A DNA stretch of 64,000 nucleotides from an uncultured beta proteobacterium (GTDB taxonomy: Bacteria > Pseudomonadota > Gammaproteobacteria > Burkholderiales > Burkholderiaceae_B): NCBI GenBank assembly GCA_903903735.1, contig CAIUZV010000267.1:1-64000 (forward strand). The letters are read 5' to 3'. Below the pieces are notes generated by a model, which made no database searches, was not told where the DNA came from, and saw only the letters and a list, made by a program, of their open reading frames with translations. The translations under genes were made by a program, and so were the position numbers. Below, piece after piece: positions 55,693 through 64,000 of this stretch (its first letter is position 1; each line of letters begins with the position of its first letter).

Positions 55693-56534
55693 TGCTTAGA
55701 GAAATGAGTGTTGTCGTCACCGGTGCATCAGGTTTTTTGGGTAAGCGAGTCGTCGAAGCCCTTCGTATCCGATCCGTGAATGTCTATCCAGTCGCAAGAA
55801 CACTAGAAGCAGGCATCTTTCATGTGGAGAATTACGATCAGGCGCCGTTAGCAGACGTACTAATCCATCTCGCGGAAGATCCGAATCGTGCGAGGGTGAA
55901 CGCCGCCGGTACAGAGTACGAGAAAGAGGTGCTCAGAACACTGGCTGTATTGCTGAATAAAGGCTACAAGACTGTTGTATATGCATCGTCGGCATTGCTG
56001 TATGGGGATAGATGCGTCGCACGCCACGGTGTGAATGATCCAGTTGAGGTGGTGGATACCTACACTAATGTCAAAAGGCAGGCGGAGCTTGCTGTCCTTC
56101 GGCATGAGCGTGGCGTGGTTGTGCGCTTGGCCAATCTTTATGGCCCAGGTATGTCTGGAACGAATGTTGTAAGCAAGATCCTAGGGCAGTTGGATAGTGC
56201 ATCGCCTATGCAAGTCTGGGATGACAGCCCCATTCGCGATGTGCTTTGGGTAGAAGATGCCGCCGCAGGTATTGTTAACATTGCGCTCCATGCTGAAAAG
56301 TCAGGAATATTCAATCTAGGAAGCGGCGAAGGAACTTCTATCGCAGCTTTAGCGCAATTGGCAATGAAATTGAGTGGGCAGGAAAGCAGGACGCTTGAAG
56401 TGACAAATCCGGGTAACGGCTCCTCGGTACTTGTACTGGATATCGATCAAACCACGCGTATTTGGGGCTGGCAGCCCCGTGTAACCTTACACGAAGGTCT
56501 GAGTAAACTTATTGAAAATGGGTCGCATGTATGA
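55692..56534 (+). CDS. NAD-dependent epimerase/dehydratase (SDR)
   Basis: VVVTGASGFLGKRVVEALR...VDTYTNVKRQAELAVLRHERGVVVRLANLYGPGMSGTN. Confidence 0.88.
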   Translation: MLREMSVVVTGASGFLGKRVVEALRIRSVNVYPVARTLEAGIFHVENYDQAPLADVLIHLAEDPNRARVNAAGTEYEKEVLRTLAVLLNKGYKTVVYASSALLYGDRCVARHGVNDPVEVVDTYTNVKRQAELAVLRHERGVVVRLANLYGPGMSGTNVVSKILGQLDSASPMQVWDDSPIRDVLWVEDAAAGIVNIALHAEKSGIFNLGSGEGTSIAALAQLAMKLSGQESRTLEVTNPGNGSSVLVLDIDQTTRIWGWQPRVTLHEGLSKLIENGSHV

Positions 56535-57751
56535 AAAAGAGAATCATCGCCGTCTTTACTGGGAACAGGGCCGAGTATGGACTTCAATATCCAATTCTTA
56601 AGGCAATCGATAAACACCCGAATCTCGACTACCGCCTCCTCGTATCGGGCGCCCACCTGGACTCAAACTTTGGGCGCACCCTAGATGAGATTCGTGATGA
56701 CGGCTTCCGTATCGAAGCCGAAATCAAGATTGAAATGGATGCTGATTCATTAATCGCTACGGCTCAGGCAATTGGCTCCGGTGTACTCGAGATTAGCAAA
56801 GCTCTGGCGAAGATCAAGCCGGATCTAATGATTGTGTATGCAGATCGTTTTGAGGGCTTGGCAGCGGTAATCGCGGCCAGCCAAACCAATGTGCCGACGG
56901 CGCATGTCGAGGGTGGCGACTTGACGGAGGGAGGAGCGCTTGATGACTCCGTGCGACACGCTATGACCAAACTCTCCCACCTGCACTTTACGACTAATGC
57001 CCAAGCAAGCAACCGCATCCTAGCCATGGGTGAGGAAGCCTGGCGCGTCCACACGGTCGGATTCCCCGCCATTGATCTGATCGCCGAGGGCCGCTTTGCA
57101 TCTCAGACGGAAATCGTGGAAAAGCTGAGCGTCGATCTGTCACGACCCTTGGTGCTTTTCACCCAGCACTCAGTCACTACCGAGTTCGACCGCGCCAGCG
57201 AGCAGGTATTGCCGTCGCTTGCAGCTATCGAAGCGCTGGCGGACAAGGGGGTACAAGTCATTCTGACCTACCCTAACAACGATGCCGGCGGCAAAGCCAT
57301 CATTGGTCAGTTGGAAGCGTTCAAGGAAAAGGCGGTTCCCGGCACGCAGGTGCATCGCTCGCTGGGCCGACACATTTATCACGGCGTCCTTGCGCTAGCT
57401 AGGAATCCGGGTATCCGAGTGACTTGCGTTGGCAACTCATCATCGGGGCTCAAGGAAACACCAGCATTTGGCTGTCCGACGGTCAATATCGGCTCTCGTC
57501 AGGAAGGTCGTTTGCGCGGCGAGAACGTCGTCGATGCAGGGTATGACAGCGCAGCCATCCAGGCGGCCATAGAGAAGTGTCTATTTGACGAACCCTTCCG
57601 TGCACTTAGCCGCGCAGCGCCCAACCCCTACTACCTGGGGGACGCCGGCCCCAAGATCGCCAACGTGCTCGCCTCCGTCCCCCTCGACCAAAAGATGATC
57701 CGCAAGAAGATGACGCTGCGTGGCGAAGCGCAGGACGGATGGTATCGATGA
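56531..57751 (+). CDS. UDP-N-acetylglucosamine-type 2-epimerase, hydrolysing (NeuC/LegG-like)
   Basis: IIAVFTGNRAEYGLQYPILKAI...THVEGG-type TAHVEGGDLTEGGALDDSVRHAMTKLSHLHF. Confidence 0.92.
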   Translation: MKKRIIAVFTGNRAEYGLQYPILKAIDKHPNLDYRLLVSGAHLDSNFGRTLDEIRDDGFRIEAEIKIEMDADSLIATAQAIGSGVLEISKALAKIKPDLMIVYADRFEGLAAVIAASQTNVPTAHVEGGDLTEGGALDDSVRHAMTKLSHLHFTTNAQASNRILAMGEEAWRVHTVGFPAIDLIAEGRFASQTEIVEKLSVDLSRPLVLFTQHSVTTEFDRASEQVLPSLAAIEALADKGVQVILTYPNNDAGGKAIIGQLEAFKEKAVPGTQVHRSLGRHIYHGVLALARNPGIRVTCVGNSSSGLKETPAFGCPTVNIGSRQEGRLRGENVVDAGYDSAAIQAAIEKCLFDEPFRALSRAAPNPYYLGDAGPKIANVLASVPLDQKMIRKKMTLRGEAQDGWYR

Positions 57752-58806
57752 CCGAAACGCCGTTGCAAATGGACGCACGGCTGGTCGATGCGGTCAATGC
57801 GATCGAGTCGACGCATCGACGCATCGCCGTTGTCGTCGATCAGGATCAGTGCGTCATGGGTACGCTGACGGACGGCGACGTCCGGCGCTGCCTCCTGCGC
57901 GGAGGGACGCTCGAAACACCGGCGGCTGAGGCCATGAACCGGAGGCCTATCACCTGTACGACGAGCAGCAGCGATGCGCATATTCTCGAGTTGATGAATC
58001 AGGGAAATATCGAAGCCCTGCCCTCGGTAGACGATGAGGGGCGCTTGGTCCGCCTCGTTCATATCACTGACATTTCGGATCCGCAGAGCCACTTCGATGG
58101 TCGCGCCGACTTTGCCTACGCAGTCATCATGGCCGGTGGCGAGGGCATGCGCCTGCGTCCCATTACGGAAACCATTCCTAAACCCATGGTGGATATCGGT
58201 GGGCTCCCGCTCATCGAACATCAAATCCGCCGCCTCATACGTGCCGGCATCCGGCATGTATATATCTCGCTCAACTACCTTGGACATGTGATCGAATCTC
58301 ACTTTGGAGACGGATCAGCTTTTGGCGTCAGAATTCGCTATCTGCGTGAAGATAGGAAGCTAGGCACAGCTGGCGCACTCACACTGCTGCCAGAAAAACC
58401 AGAGGCCCCAATTGTCGTCATGAATGGCGACATTTTAACAACGTGCGACTTCAATGGCTTGTTCGACTTTCATATTTCCCACGGTGCTGCGGTGACGGTA
58501 GGTGCCGTGGATTACCACGTCAACATTCCGTTCGGTGTCATTCAGTCGGAAGGCCCGCGCGTAACCGGGCTGGCCGAGAAGCCGTCGCAGCGATTCCTCT
58601 GCAACGCCGGTATCTACGCAGTATCGCCAGAGGCCCTCGACCTTCTGCCCGGTATGCAGTTCTGGAACATGACCGACATGATCGAGAGCTGTATTGCATC
58701 CTCGCGGCAAGTGGTGGTGTTCCCGGTTCACGAATACTGGAGCGACGTCGGCACTCCGGATGACCTAGAAAAGGCGCGTGCCTTTATCAGGGAGCGACCG
58801 CACTAG
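57748..58806 (+). CDS. CBS-domain sugar nucleotidyltransferase (PtmE-like)
   Basis: CBS-like IAVVVDQDQCVMGTLTDGDVRRCLLRG; YAVIMAGGEGMRLRPITETIPKPMVDIGGLPLIEH. Confidence 0.9.
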   Translation: MTETPLQMDARLVDAVNAIESTHRRIAVVVDQDQCVMGTLTDGDVRRCLLRGGTLETPAAEAMNRRPITCTTSSSDAHILELMNQGNIEALPSVDDEGRLVRLVHITDISDPQSHFDGRADFAYAVIMAGGEGMRLRPITETIPKPMVDIGGLPLIEHQIRRLIRAGIRHVYISLNYLGHVIESHFGDGSAFGVRIRYLREDRKLGTAGALTLLPEKPEAPIVVMNGDILTTCDFNGLFDFHISHGAAVTVGAVDYHVNIPFGVIQSEGPRVTGLAEKPSQRFLCNAGIYAVSPEALDLLPGMQFWNMTDMIESCIASSRQVVVFPVHEYWSDVGTPDDLEKARAFIRERPH

Positions 58807-58909
58807 CTCACCTTGAATAATCAGATCTGACTCGCAATTGGCGGCACTGGCTATCTCACTTTCTCATCTTCAAAGCTAGGCTTATCTAGAACTAATATAA
58901 CGTAAAGAA

Positions 58910-59917
58910 ATGAACATCATCGAAAATATTTCTGGGAAAACCGTAGCTGTTACTGGCGCTGACGGCTTCATCGGAAGTCACCTCTCCGAACTCTTAGTGC
59001 AATCAGGAGCTAGAGTCCGAGCACTGGTTTATTACAACAGCTGGAATGAATTGGGCTGGCTGGGCGATGCCCAACAGAGCCTCGTTGACCAGATGGAATT
59101 GGTCAACGGCGATATCCGGGATACCGAACTCATCCGCAAATTCGTCAAGGGTTGCGACTATGTCTTCCACCTGTCCAGCCTGATCGCCATACCCTACAGC
59201 TACGAGGCACCGCGGTCGTATATCGACACCAACGTAATGGGCGCAATCAATGTGCTGCAGGCCTGTCGCGACAGCGACTCTCTTACACGCCTCGTGCACG
59301 TCTCGACCTCCGAGGTTTACGGCACGGCCCAGCAAGTTCCGATTTCTGAAAGCCATCCGCTGGTAGGGCAATCTCCGTATTCCGCCAGCAAGATCGCCGC
59401 GGACAAGATGGCGGAAAGCTTTTATCTGTCCTTCGGCCTGCCCGTCGTCACCGCCCGCCCTTTCAACACATTCGGGCCGCGCCAGACCGCTCGCGCGGTG
59501 ATCCCGACAATTGCAAGCCAACTCGCTGCCGGCGCCAGCAAACTGACCTTGGGTGCGCTGCATCCGACGCGCGACTTTAACTACGCAACGGATACTGCCG
59601 CCGGCATGCTGGCATTAGGTTTATGCCCCGCGGCTGCAGGCAAGGTAGTAAATATCGGCTCAGGCGAAGAATGGTCGATCGGCGAGACCGCCAAGATCCT
59701 CTGCGAGCTGTCTGGCCGCGAGGTTGAAATCCAGACTGACGACAATCGCATCCGTCCGGAAAATAGCGAAGTATTTAGATTGCTGGCAGACAATTGCCTT
59801 ATCCACGAGCTAACGGGTTGGAAGAGTCGGGTGAGCTTTCGCGATGGGTTATCAAATACACTGGAATGGATTCAGCGAAACAAACACTTATTTAATCCCG
59901 AAAGGTATTCAAAATAA
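58910..59917 (+). CDS. NAD-dependent 4,6-dehydratase (LegB-like)
   Basis: VAVTGADGFIGSHLSELLVQSGARVRALVYYNSWNELGWL...PFNTFGPRQTARAVIPTIASQL. Confidence 0.9.
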   Translation: MNIIENISGKTVAVTGADGFIGSHLSELLVQSGARVRALVYYNSWNELGWLGDAQQSLVDQMELVNGDIRDTELIRKFVKGCDYVFHLSSLIAIPYSYEAPRSYIDTNVMGAINVLQACRDSDSLTRLVHVSTSEVYGTAQQVPISESHPLVGQSPYSASKIAADKMAESFYLSFGLPVVTARPFNTFGPRQTARAVIPTIASQLAAGASKLTLGALHPTRDFNYATDTAAGMLALGLCPAAAGKVVNIGSGEEWSIGETAKILCELSGREVEIQTDDNRIRPENSEVFRLLADNCLIHELTGWKSRVSFRDGLSNTLEWIQRNKHLFNPERYSK

Positions 59918-60114
59918 GTGAAGGCTTTATGAAACTGTTTCGTAAGTGGCAAATGTTCAAAAATAAAAATTTACGGGCATTGCCACTGATTTGGCTTATT
60001 ACTTGAAAATGCTCAATAAAAATCTGAAATCTACGAAAAGAAAAGTTTCAAGGTGTTTGGGTGAATTTCATTAAAAGTATGTCGACACTTGAAAAATCAA
60101 AATATTGAAAATCA

Positions 60115-61872
60115 ATGAATATATCAGCTGCCAGCAAATTGCTGGGTGAAATTTACCGTCTAGTTGAAAGTGGCAAGCAGTCGTTACTCCAAGTGGTTGC
60201 AATGGGCGCAGTCTTGGCATCTATTGATTTGCTTGGTCTATATTTGTTAGGAAAATTTGTCGCGATGACGGCAGCTTCCGAGTCTGCTCTGAGTTTGCAA
60301 GCCTTTGGTTGGTACCTACCGGTCTCATACGACAGAGCGGCAATTATTTTAGGCATTGTATACGTCGGCCGTGCTATTTTAGGTATTGGAGCTAATCATA
60401 AAATTAATCTTATAGCAGCAAATCTGGAGGCGGATCTTAAAGCAACTATTCTATTGCAATATCAAGTCATGCCATATGCTGAGAGGATGCGGCGTGGTAT
60501 TGGTGAAATGTCAGAGGCCGTAAGTGTATGGACCGCCAGTTTTGTCAGGGCAGTTTTTTCCCCTTTGTCTCGCTTTATTTCTGAATCGATTATTTCCATA
60601 ACCATCAGCGCGTATTTTTTATATTTATATCCCAAAGTGATTTTGTTTTTTTGTGTCTTGGCAGTCGTGGCGGTTATATCTTACGATATGTTAGTGAAGC
60701 GCAAAGCCAACGCAAGTGCTTCAGCATATCGTCAAGCTTCGACGCAGTTGTCGGAGGAGATTCAAAATACGTTGTCGGGATATAAAGAAATTATTGGGTT
60801 TGGTTTGCCTCGATTTTTTTCTAATAAAATTCATTCTAGTGCGAGGAAAATGTGTGGATCACTAGCCAAGGCAATTACCTTTGCGCAAGCTCCTCGTCTG
60901 GTGATTGAGGCGTTCCTAGTGGTCTGCGCTGTAGTTGTTTTGTGGGGCATGACCTATGTTGGGCGAGATGTTCGCGCTGAATTACCGAATATTGCAATGA
61001 TCGCTGTTGGAGTGATGAGAATTTCGTCTTGGTTCAGCCTTACGACAAGTATGCTTTCAAATATGAGGCTATATCGTCCAATAGTTTCATCGCTTGCGCT
61101 TGATTTGGGGGTTGGCGAGAACTCTTTCCTGGGACCCGCAGTTAAGCCGGCTAAGACAGTTGCATCGAGAGAAATGACTTATTTGTCGGCAGAAAATATT
61201 TCGTTTGCTTATGACGAAAATCGAAGAATATTCTCCGGATTAGATTTCAAAATTGAAGCAGGTGATCGTGTGGCAATCGTTGGACCTTCCGGCGCAGGTA
61301 AGACGACACTATTAGACGTAATGATGGGGCTAATAAAGCCTACGACGGGTGGCGTTACGGTACATATCTCAGATGGCAGCTCGCAGGGAAATTTATTGGG
61401 AATTGGTAGTTATCTTTCACAGTCAACCTTTATTCTCAATGATACCGTAAGGCGAAATGTGGCACTTGGCGTTCCAGATGAGGAGATTGATGACGAAAGA
61501 GTAAAGATGTCTCTTCGACGTGCAATGCTCCCAGAGTTCGCTGAAGAGATGGGCCTAGAACGAGTGCTTGGCAGCTCGGGGGCATTAATTTCCGGCGGGC
61601 AAAAACAGAGGGTTTCAATTGCTCGCGCTTTCTATTTCGGGCGAAGCGTTTTTTTATTTGATGAAGCTACAAGCGCATTGGACTTACAGACGGAGTTAGA
61701 GATTATCCGTGTGCTTTTTGACATGGGCCGGAATATCACTCTGATTGTCGTGACGCACAACCAAGATCTTGTGGCGAAATTTAATAAAAAAATTGAAATT
61801 ACCGCTGATTTTTCTGGAGTGGATACTTTGGCGTATCCGAACAAGGTCGGCCACTCATCTGGATTGCTGTAG
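60115..61872 (+). CDS. ABC transporter permease/ATPase (exporter type)
   Basis: VAIVGPSGAGKTTLLDVMMGLIKP; LISGGQKQRVSIARAFYFGRSVFLFDEATSALD. Confidence 0.93.
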   Translation: MNISAASKLLGEIYRLVESGKQSLLQVVAMGAVLASIDLLGLYLLGKFVAMTAASESALSLQAFGWYLPVSYDRAAIILGIVYVGRAILGIGANHKINLIAANLEADLKATILLQYQVMPYAERMRRGIGEMSEAVSVWTASFVRAVFSPLSRFISESIISITISAYFLYLYPKVILFFCVLAVVAVISYDMLVKRKANASASAYRQASTQLSEEIQNTLSGYKEIIGFGLPRFFSNKIHSSARKMCGSLAKAITFAQAPRLVIEAFLVVCAVVVLWGMTYVGRDVRAELPNIAMIAVGVMRISSWFSLTTSMLSNMRLYRPIVSSLALDLGVGENSFLGPAVKPAKTVASREMTYLSAENISFAYDENRRIFSGLDFKIEAGDRVAIVGPSGAGKTTLLDVMMGLIKPTTGGVTVHISDGSSQGNLLGIGSYLSQSTFILNDTVRRNVALGVPDEEIDDERVKMSLRRAMLPEFAEEMGLERVLGSSGALISGGQKQRVSIARAFYFGRSVFLFDEATSALDLQTELEIIRVLFDMGRNITLIVVTHNQDLVAKFNKKIEITADFSGVDTLAYPNKVGHSSGLL

Positions 61873-61873
61873 A

Positions 61874-63391
61874 GTGGGTGTTATTGTTTATATTCCAACT
61901 GGGCTCGCTTCACCAGAGCTCGAAATTTTGCTAGCAAAGGCGCAGTTTGCAATCAATGCAGGCGCAAGGACCACTGTTGTCACTTGTGCAGGGGGTGCGG
62001 GGTACGCTTGCTCATTGAATATCTATGGCTTGCGCTCGCTATGCAAGGTCTGCAAAAGCGTCACCAACCGGGGCGTGTCAAAGCTTCAAGGAGTTTACGA
62101 ACACGTACAGACGCCTACGATAATTTCGGTGCCGCCAAGGATTCGCGCTCGCGCGGCCCTTCTGATGACGCGTCAGGCAATCAAAGCCCACAGTTTTGAA
62201 GATGTCGATGTTGGTCAAGCCGCGTACGCTAGTTACATCGGACTATCGCGAGACCAAGATCTAGAGGGCCGCTTGGCTGGTTTCTCGCTAAACCGGCTCT
62301 TAGCCTCATCGGAGCAGCTGCTTCCGTGGTTCCGAGAGCTGATACGGACCCGCCAAGCAAAGCGTGTTGTTCTGTATAACGGTCGGCACAACCAATATCG
62401 CCCCTTGCTAAGGGCTGCGCAGCATGAGGGCGTTGAAGTTGATGTCATGGAATTTTCAGGTAGGGATTGTCAATGCGTCTATACCTATAACAATAATTTG
62501 CCCCAGATGCTCGATGTGCTCTATGCCTGTATAGAAGTCACTTGGAAAACATTTAGCGGCGATGTTGAGCAATGCTGCAGGGACTACTTTACCTTTAAGC
62601 GTACGGGCGTCGTTACGAACGGCGATCGGTCTTTCGTGCTTGGTCAAACCAAAGGGATGTTGCCGTCGGGATGGGATGCGACGAAGCACAACGTAGTCAT
62701 TTTCAATAGCTCCGAGGACGAATTTGCCGCGCTAGGCGGGGAGTACGATGAGACGATCTACTGTAGCCAGACCGAAGCAATCACACGATTATGTCAATCG
62801 GTGAGTGATGACCCGGATCTCGTGATCTGGCTTCGTATTCATCCGAATCTTTCTGGAGTCCTCTGGAGCTTCGCGCGGCGACTACTTCATCTGGAAAAGT
62901 TGCATCAGAATGTTCGCGTCATTCCCGGTAACTCGCCGGTGAGTTCTTATGATCTCCTTGACGCCTGTGACACCGCGCTAACCTTTGGCTCGACAATGGG
63001 GGTCGAGGCAGCTTATTGGGGTAAGCCCTCAATACTGGTAGGCCGCTTCATTCACGAGCGGTTGGGATCGCTCTATACGCCTAAGACGCACGAAGAAGTG
63101 GTGAGATTGATCCGGCAGCGAAATCTACCACCGCTTCCTTTAACGGGAGCGCTAAAGTTCGCCTTATTCTGGAGCAAAGGGGGGGGGGGGATACCACACT
63201 TTGAGGGTAATCGAGACAAGGGTTTTACCTTCAATGAATACAAAGTTACCAAGACGAATATTGAGACGGCAATTTATAAAATTGCGAAGTTAATCGAAAA
63301 AACTGTTCTTGGTTATCTTCTAAATTACGGTTTGGGTAAGACGCGTAGCCAAATGCGCGCAAATGTGACGAATGCATTATCTGATCGCTGA
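61874..63391 (+). CDS. Capsule/surface polysaccharide biosynthesis protein with internal G12 tract
   Basis: GTG start; GNSPVSSYDLLDACDTALTFGSTMGVEAAYWGKPSILVGR typical of capsule/CDP-glycerol transferase-like folds. Confidence 0.7.
   Translation: MGVIVYIPTGLASPELEILLAKAQFAINAGARTTVVTCAGGAGYACSLNIYGLRSLCKVCKSVTNRGVSKLQGVYEHVQTPTIISVPPRIRARAALLMTRQAIKAHSFEDVDVGQAAYASYIGLSRDQDLEGRLAGFSLNRLLASSEQLLPWFRELIRTRQAKRVVLYNGRHNQYRPLLRAAQHEGVEVDVMEFSGRDCQCVYTYNNNLPQMLDVLYACIEVTWKTFSGDVEQCCRDYFTFKRTGVVTNGDRSFVLGQTKGMLPSGWDATKHNVVIFNSSEDEFAALGGEYDETIYCSQTEAITRLCQSVSDDPDLVIWLRIHPNLSGVLWSFARRLLHLEKLHQNVRVIPGNSPVSSYDLLDACDTALTFGSTMGVEAAYWGKPSILVGRFIHERLGSLYTPKTHEEVVRLIRQRNLPPLPLTGALKFALFWSKGGGGIPHFEGNRDKGFTFNEYKVTKTNIETAIYKIAKLIEKTVLGYLLNYGLGKTRSQMRANVTNALSDR
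63179..63190 (+). repeat. Homopolymeric (G)12 tract in coding sequence
   Basis: Read directly: ...gcaaa gggggggggggg ataccac... Confidence 0.97.
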
Positions 63392-64000
63392 AAGCGTCGC
63401 TCTTAACCCTCATCTTGAAACAGCAGGTGAACTTGCGCTTCGATTTCGTGACGAGGGGCATGAAGTTAGTTTCACTTGGTTGGGTGACGACTTACCATGG
63501 TCCGACTGGTGTCTCCCGGCAGTTGCTCGGTTGCTCGGATGCTCACTAGAACGACGGGTGCGGCGATTTATGGGCTTGCTGGGACAAGAGGGGATCGTTG
63601 TTTACAATCAAGTGACTCCAAACGATGGGCGGCTTGGACGTGCCCTGATGTGGGCTGCAGATTTTCGCGGTGATACCGAGGCGCTGAAAAATTATCGCTT
63701 GGATTCGGCAAGGCTCGGGATGGGGGCTGTTTCGTCATTGATCTCTCTTCATGGAGACAGTCGATACCGCGCCGACCTGAATCAGGAAGAGGTGCATCAA
63801 TGTCTTGCAGCAGCGGCTCTGGTGTACGAGCGCGCTCGGTCGGTAATTGAGTGGGTAAGGCCAGACGTTGTTGTAACCTTTAACGGAAGGTTCGCAACAT
63901 CCAAACCAATTGTTGCCGCGGCAGAGGACTTTGGCATTCGGACGTTGCGTCATGAGCGAGGCAGCAACTTCCAGCGTTACGAAATTTTTGAAGACTCGGT
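63372..64000 (+). CDS. Surface-polysaccharide protein, truncated by window end
   Basis: Open frame MHYLIAESVALNPHLETAGELALRFRDEGHEVSFTWLGDDLPW... to the last base; absent from the ORF track because it has no stop. Confidence 0.7.
   Translation, partial: MHYLIAESVALNPHLETAGELALRFRDEGHEVSFTWLGDDLPWSDWCLPAVARLLGCSLERRVRRFMGLLGQEGIVVYNQVTPNDGRLGRALMWAADFRGDTEALKNYRLDSARLGMGAVSSLISLHGDSRYRADLNQEEVHQCLAAAALVYERARSVIEWVRPDVVVTFNGRFATSKPIVAAAEDFGIRTLRHERGSNFQRYEIFEDS

Noticed and set aside
1-64000. CRISPR array or IS element
   Set aside because: No regularly spaced repeat array and no DDE transposase with terminal inverted repeats was recognised.

Overview
Accessory-rich window, probably from a betaproteobacterium (inferred from gene content and style; no search run). 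It appears to contain four blocks. (1) ~1-2231: low-GC end of an integrated element, ending in a truncated 3' copy of tRNA-Phe followed by what looks like the native tRNA terminator. (2) ~3100-42985: a lambda-organised siphovirus prophage. It has an XRE/ImmA/GNAT-like operon divergent from a two-gene unit, DUF2924 + large serine recombinase, Bro-N/AAA/nuclease/P4-type primase/RuvC replication genes, a ParB-domain DNA methyltransferase, GpA terminase, portal, S49 protease, capsid, tail genes, two RCC1-repeat proteins, a TipJ-like tip protein, and holin/endolysin/Rz-Rz1. Recoding and nesting signals include a canonical A_AAA_AAC -1 frameshift site with hairpin in the tail chaperone, an in-frame nested scaffold start in the protease gene, and Rz1 embedded in Rz. 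(3) ~43042-47728: an RfaH-like protein with an N-terminal extension followed by a serine recombinase + ParB-like + RepB-like cassette. (4) 47824-end: a second RfaH-like gene, a perfect ops element (GGCGGTAGCGTGC), an EPS-type MarR regulator and a surface-polysaccharide cluster with nonulosonic (legionaminic-like) acid genes. It contains a 12-G tract inside a polysaccharide gene (likely phase variable). All family calls are from reading motifs and from memory of families; none was searched.
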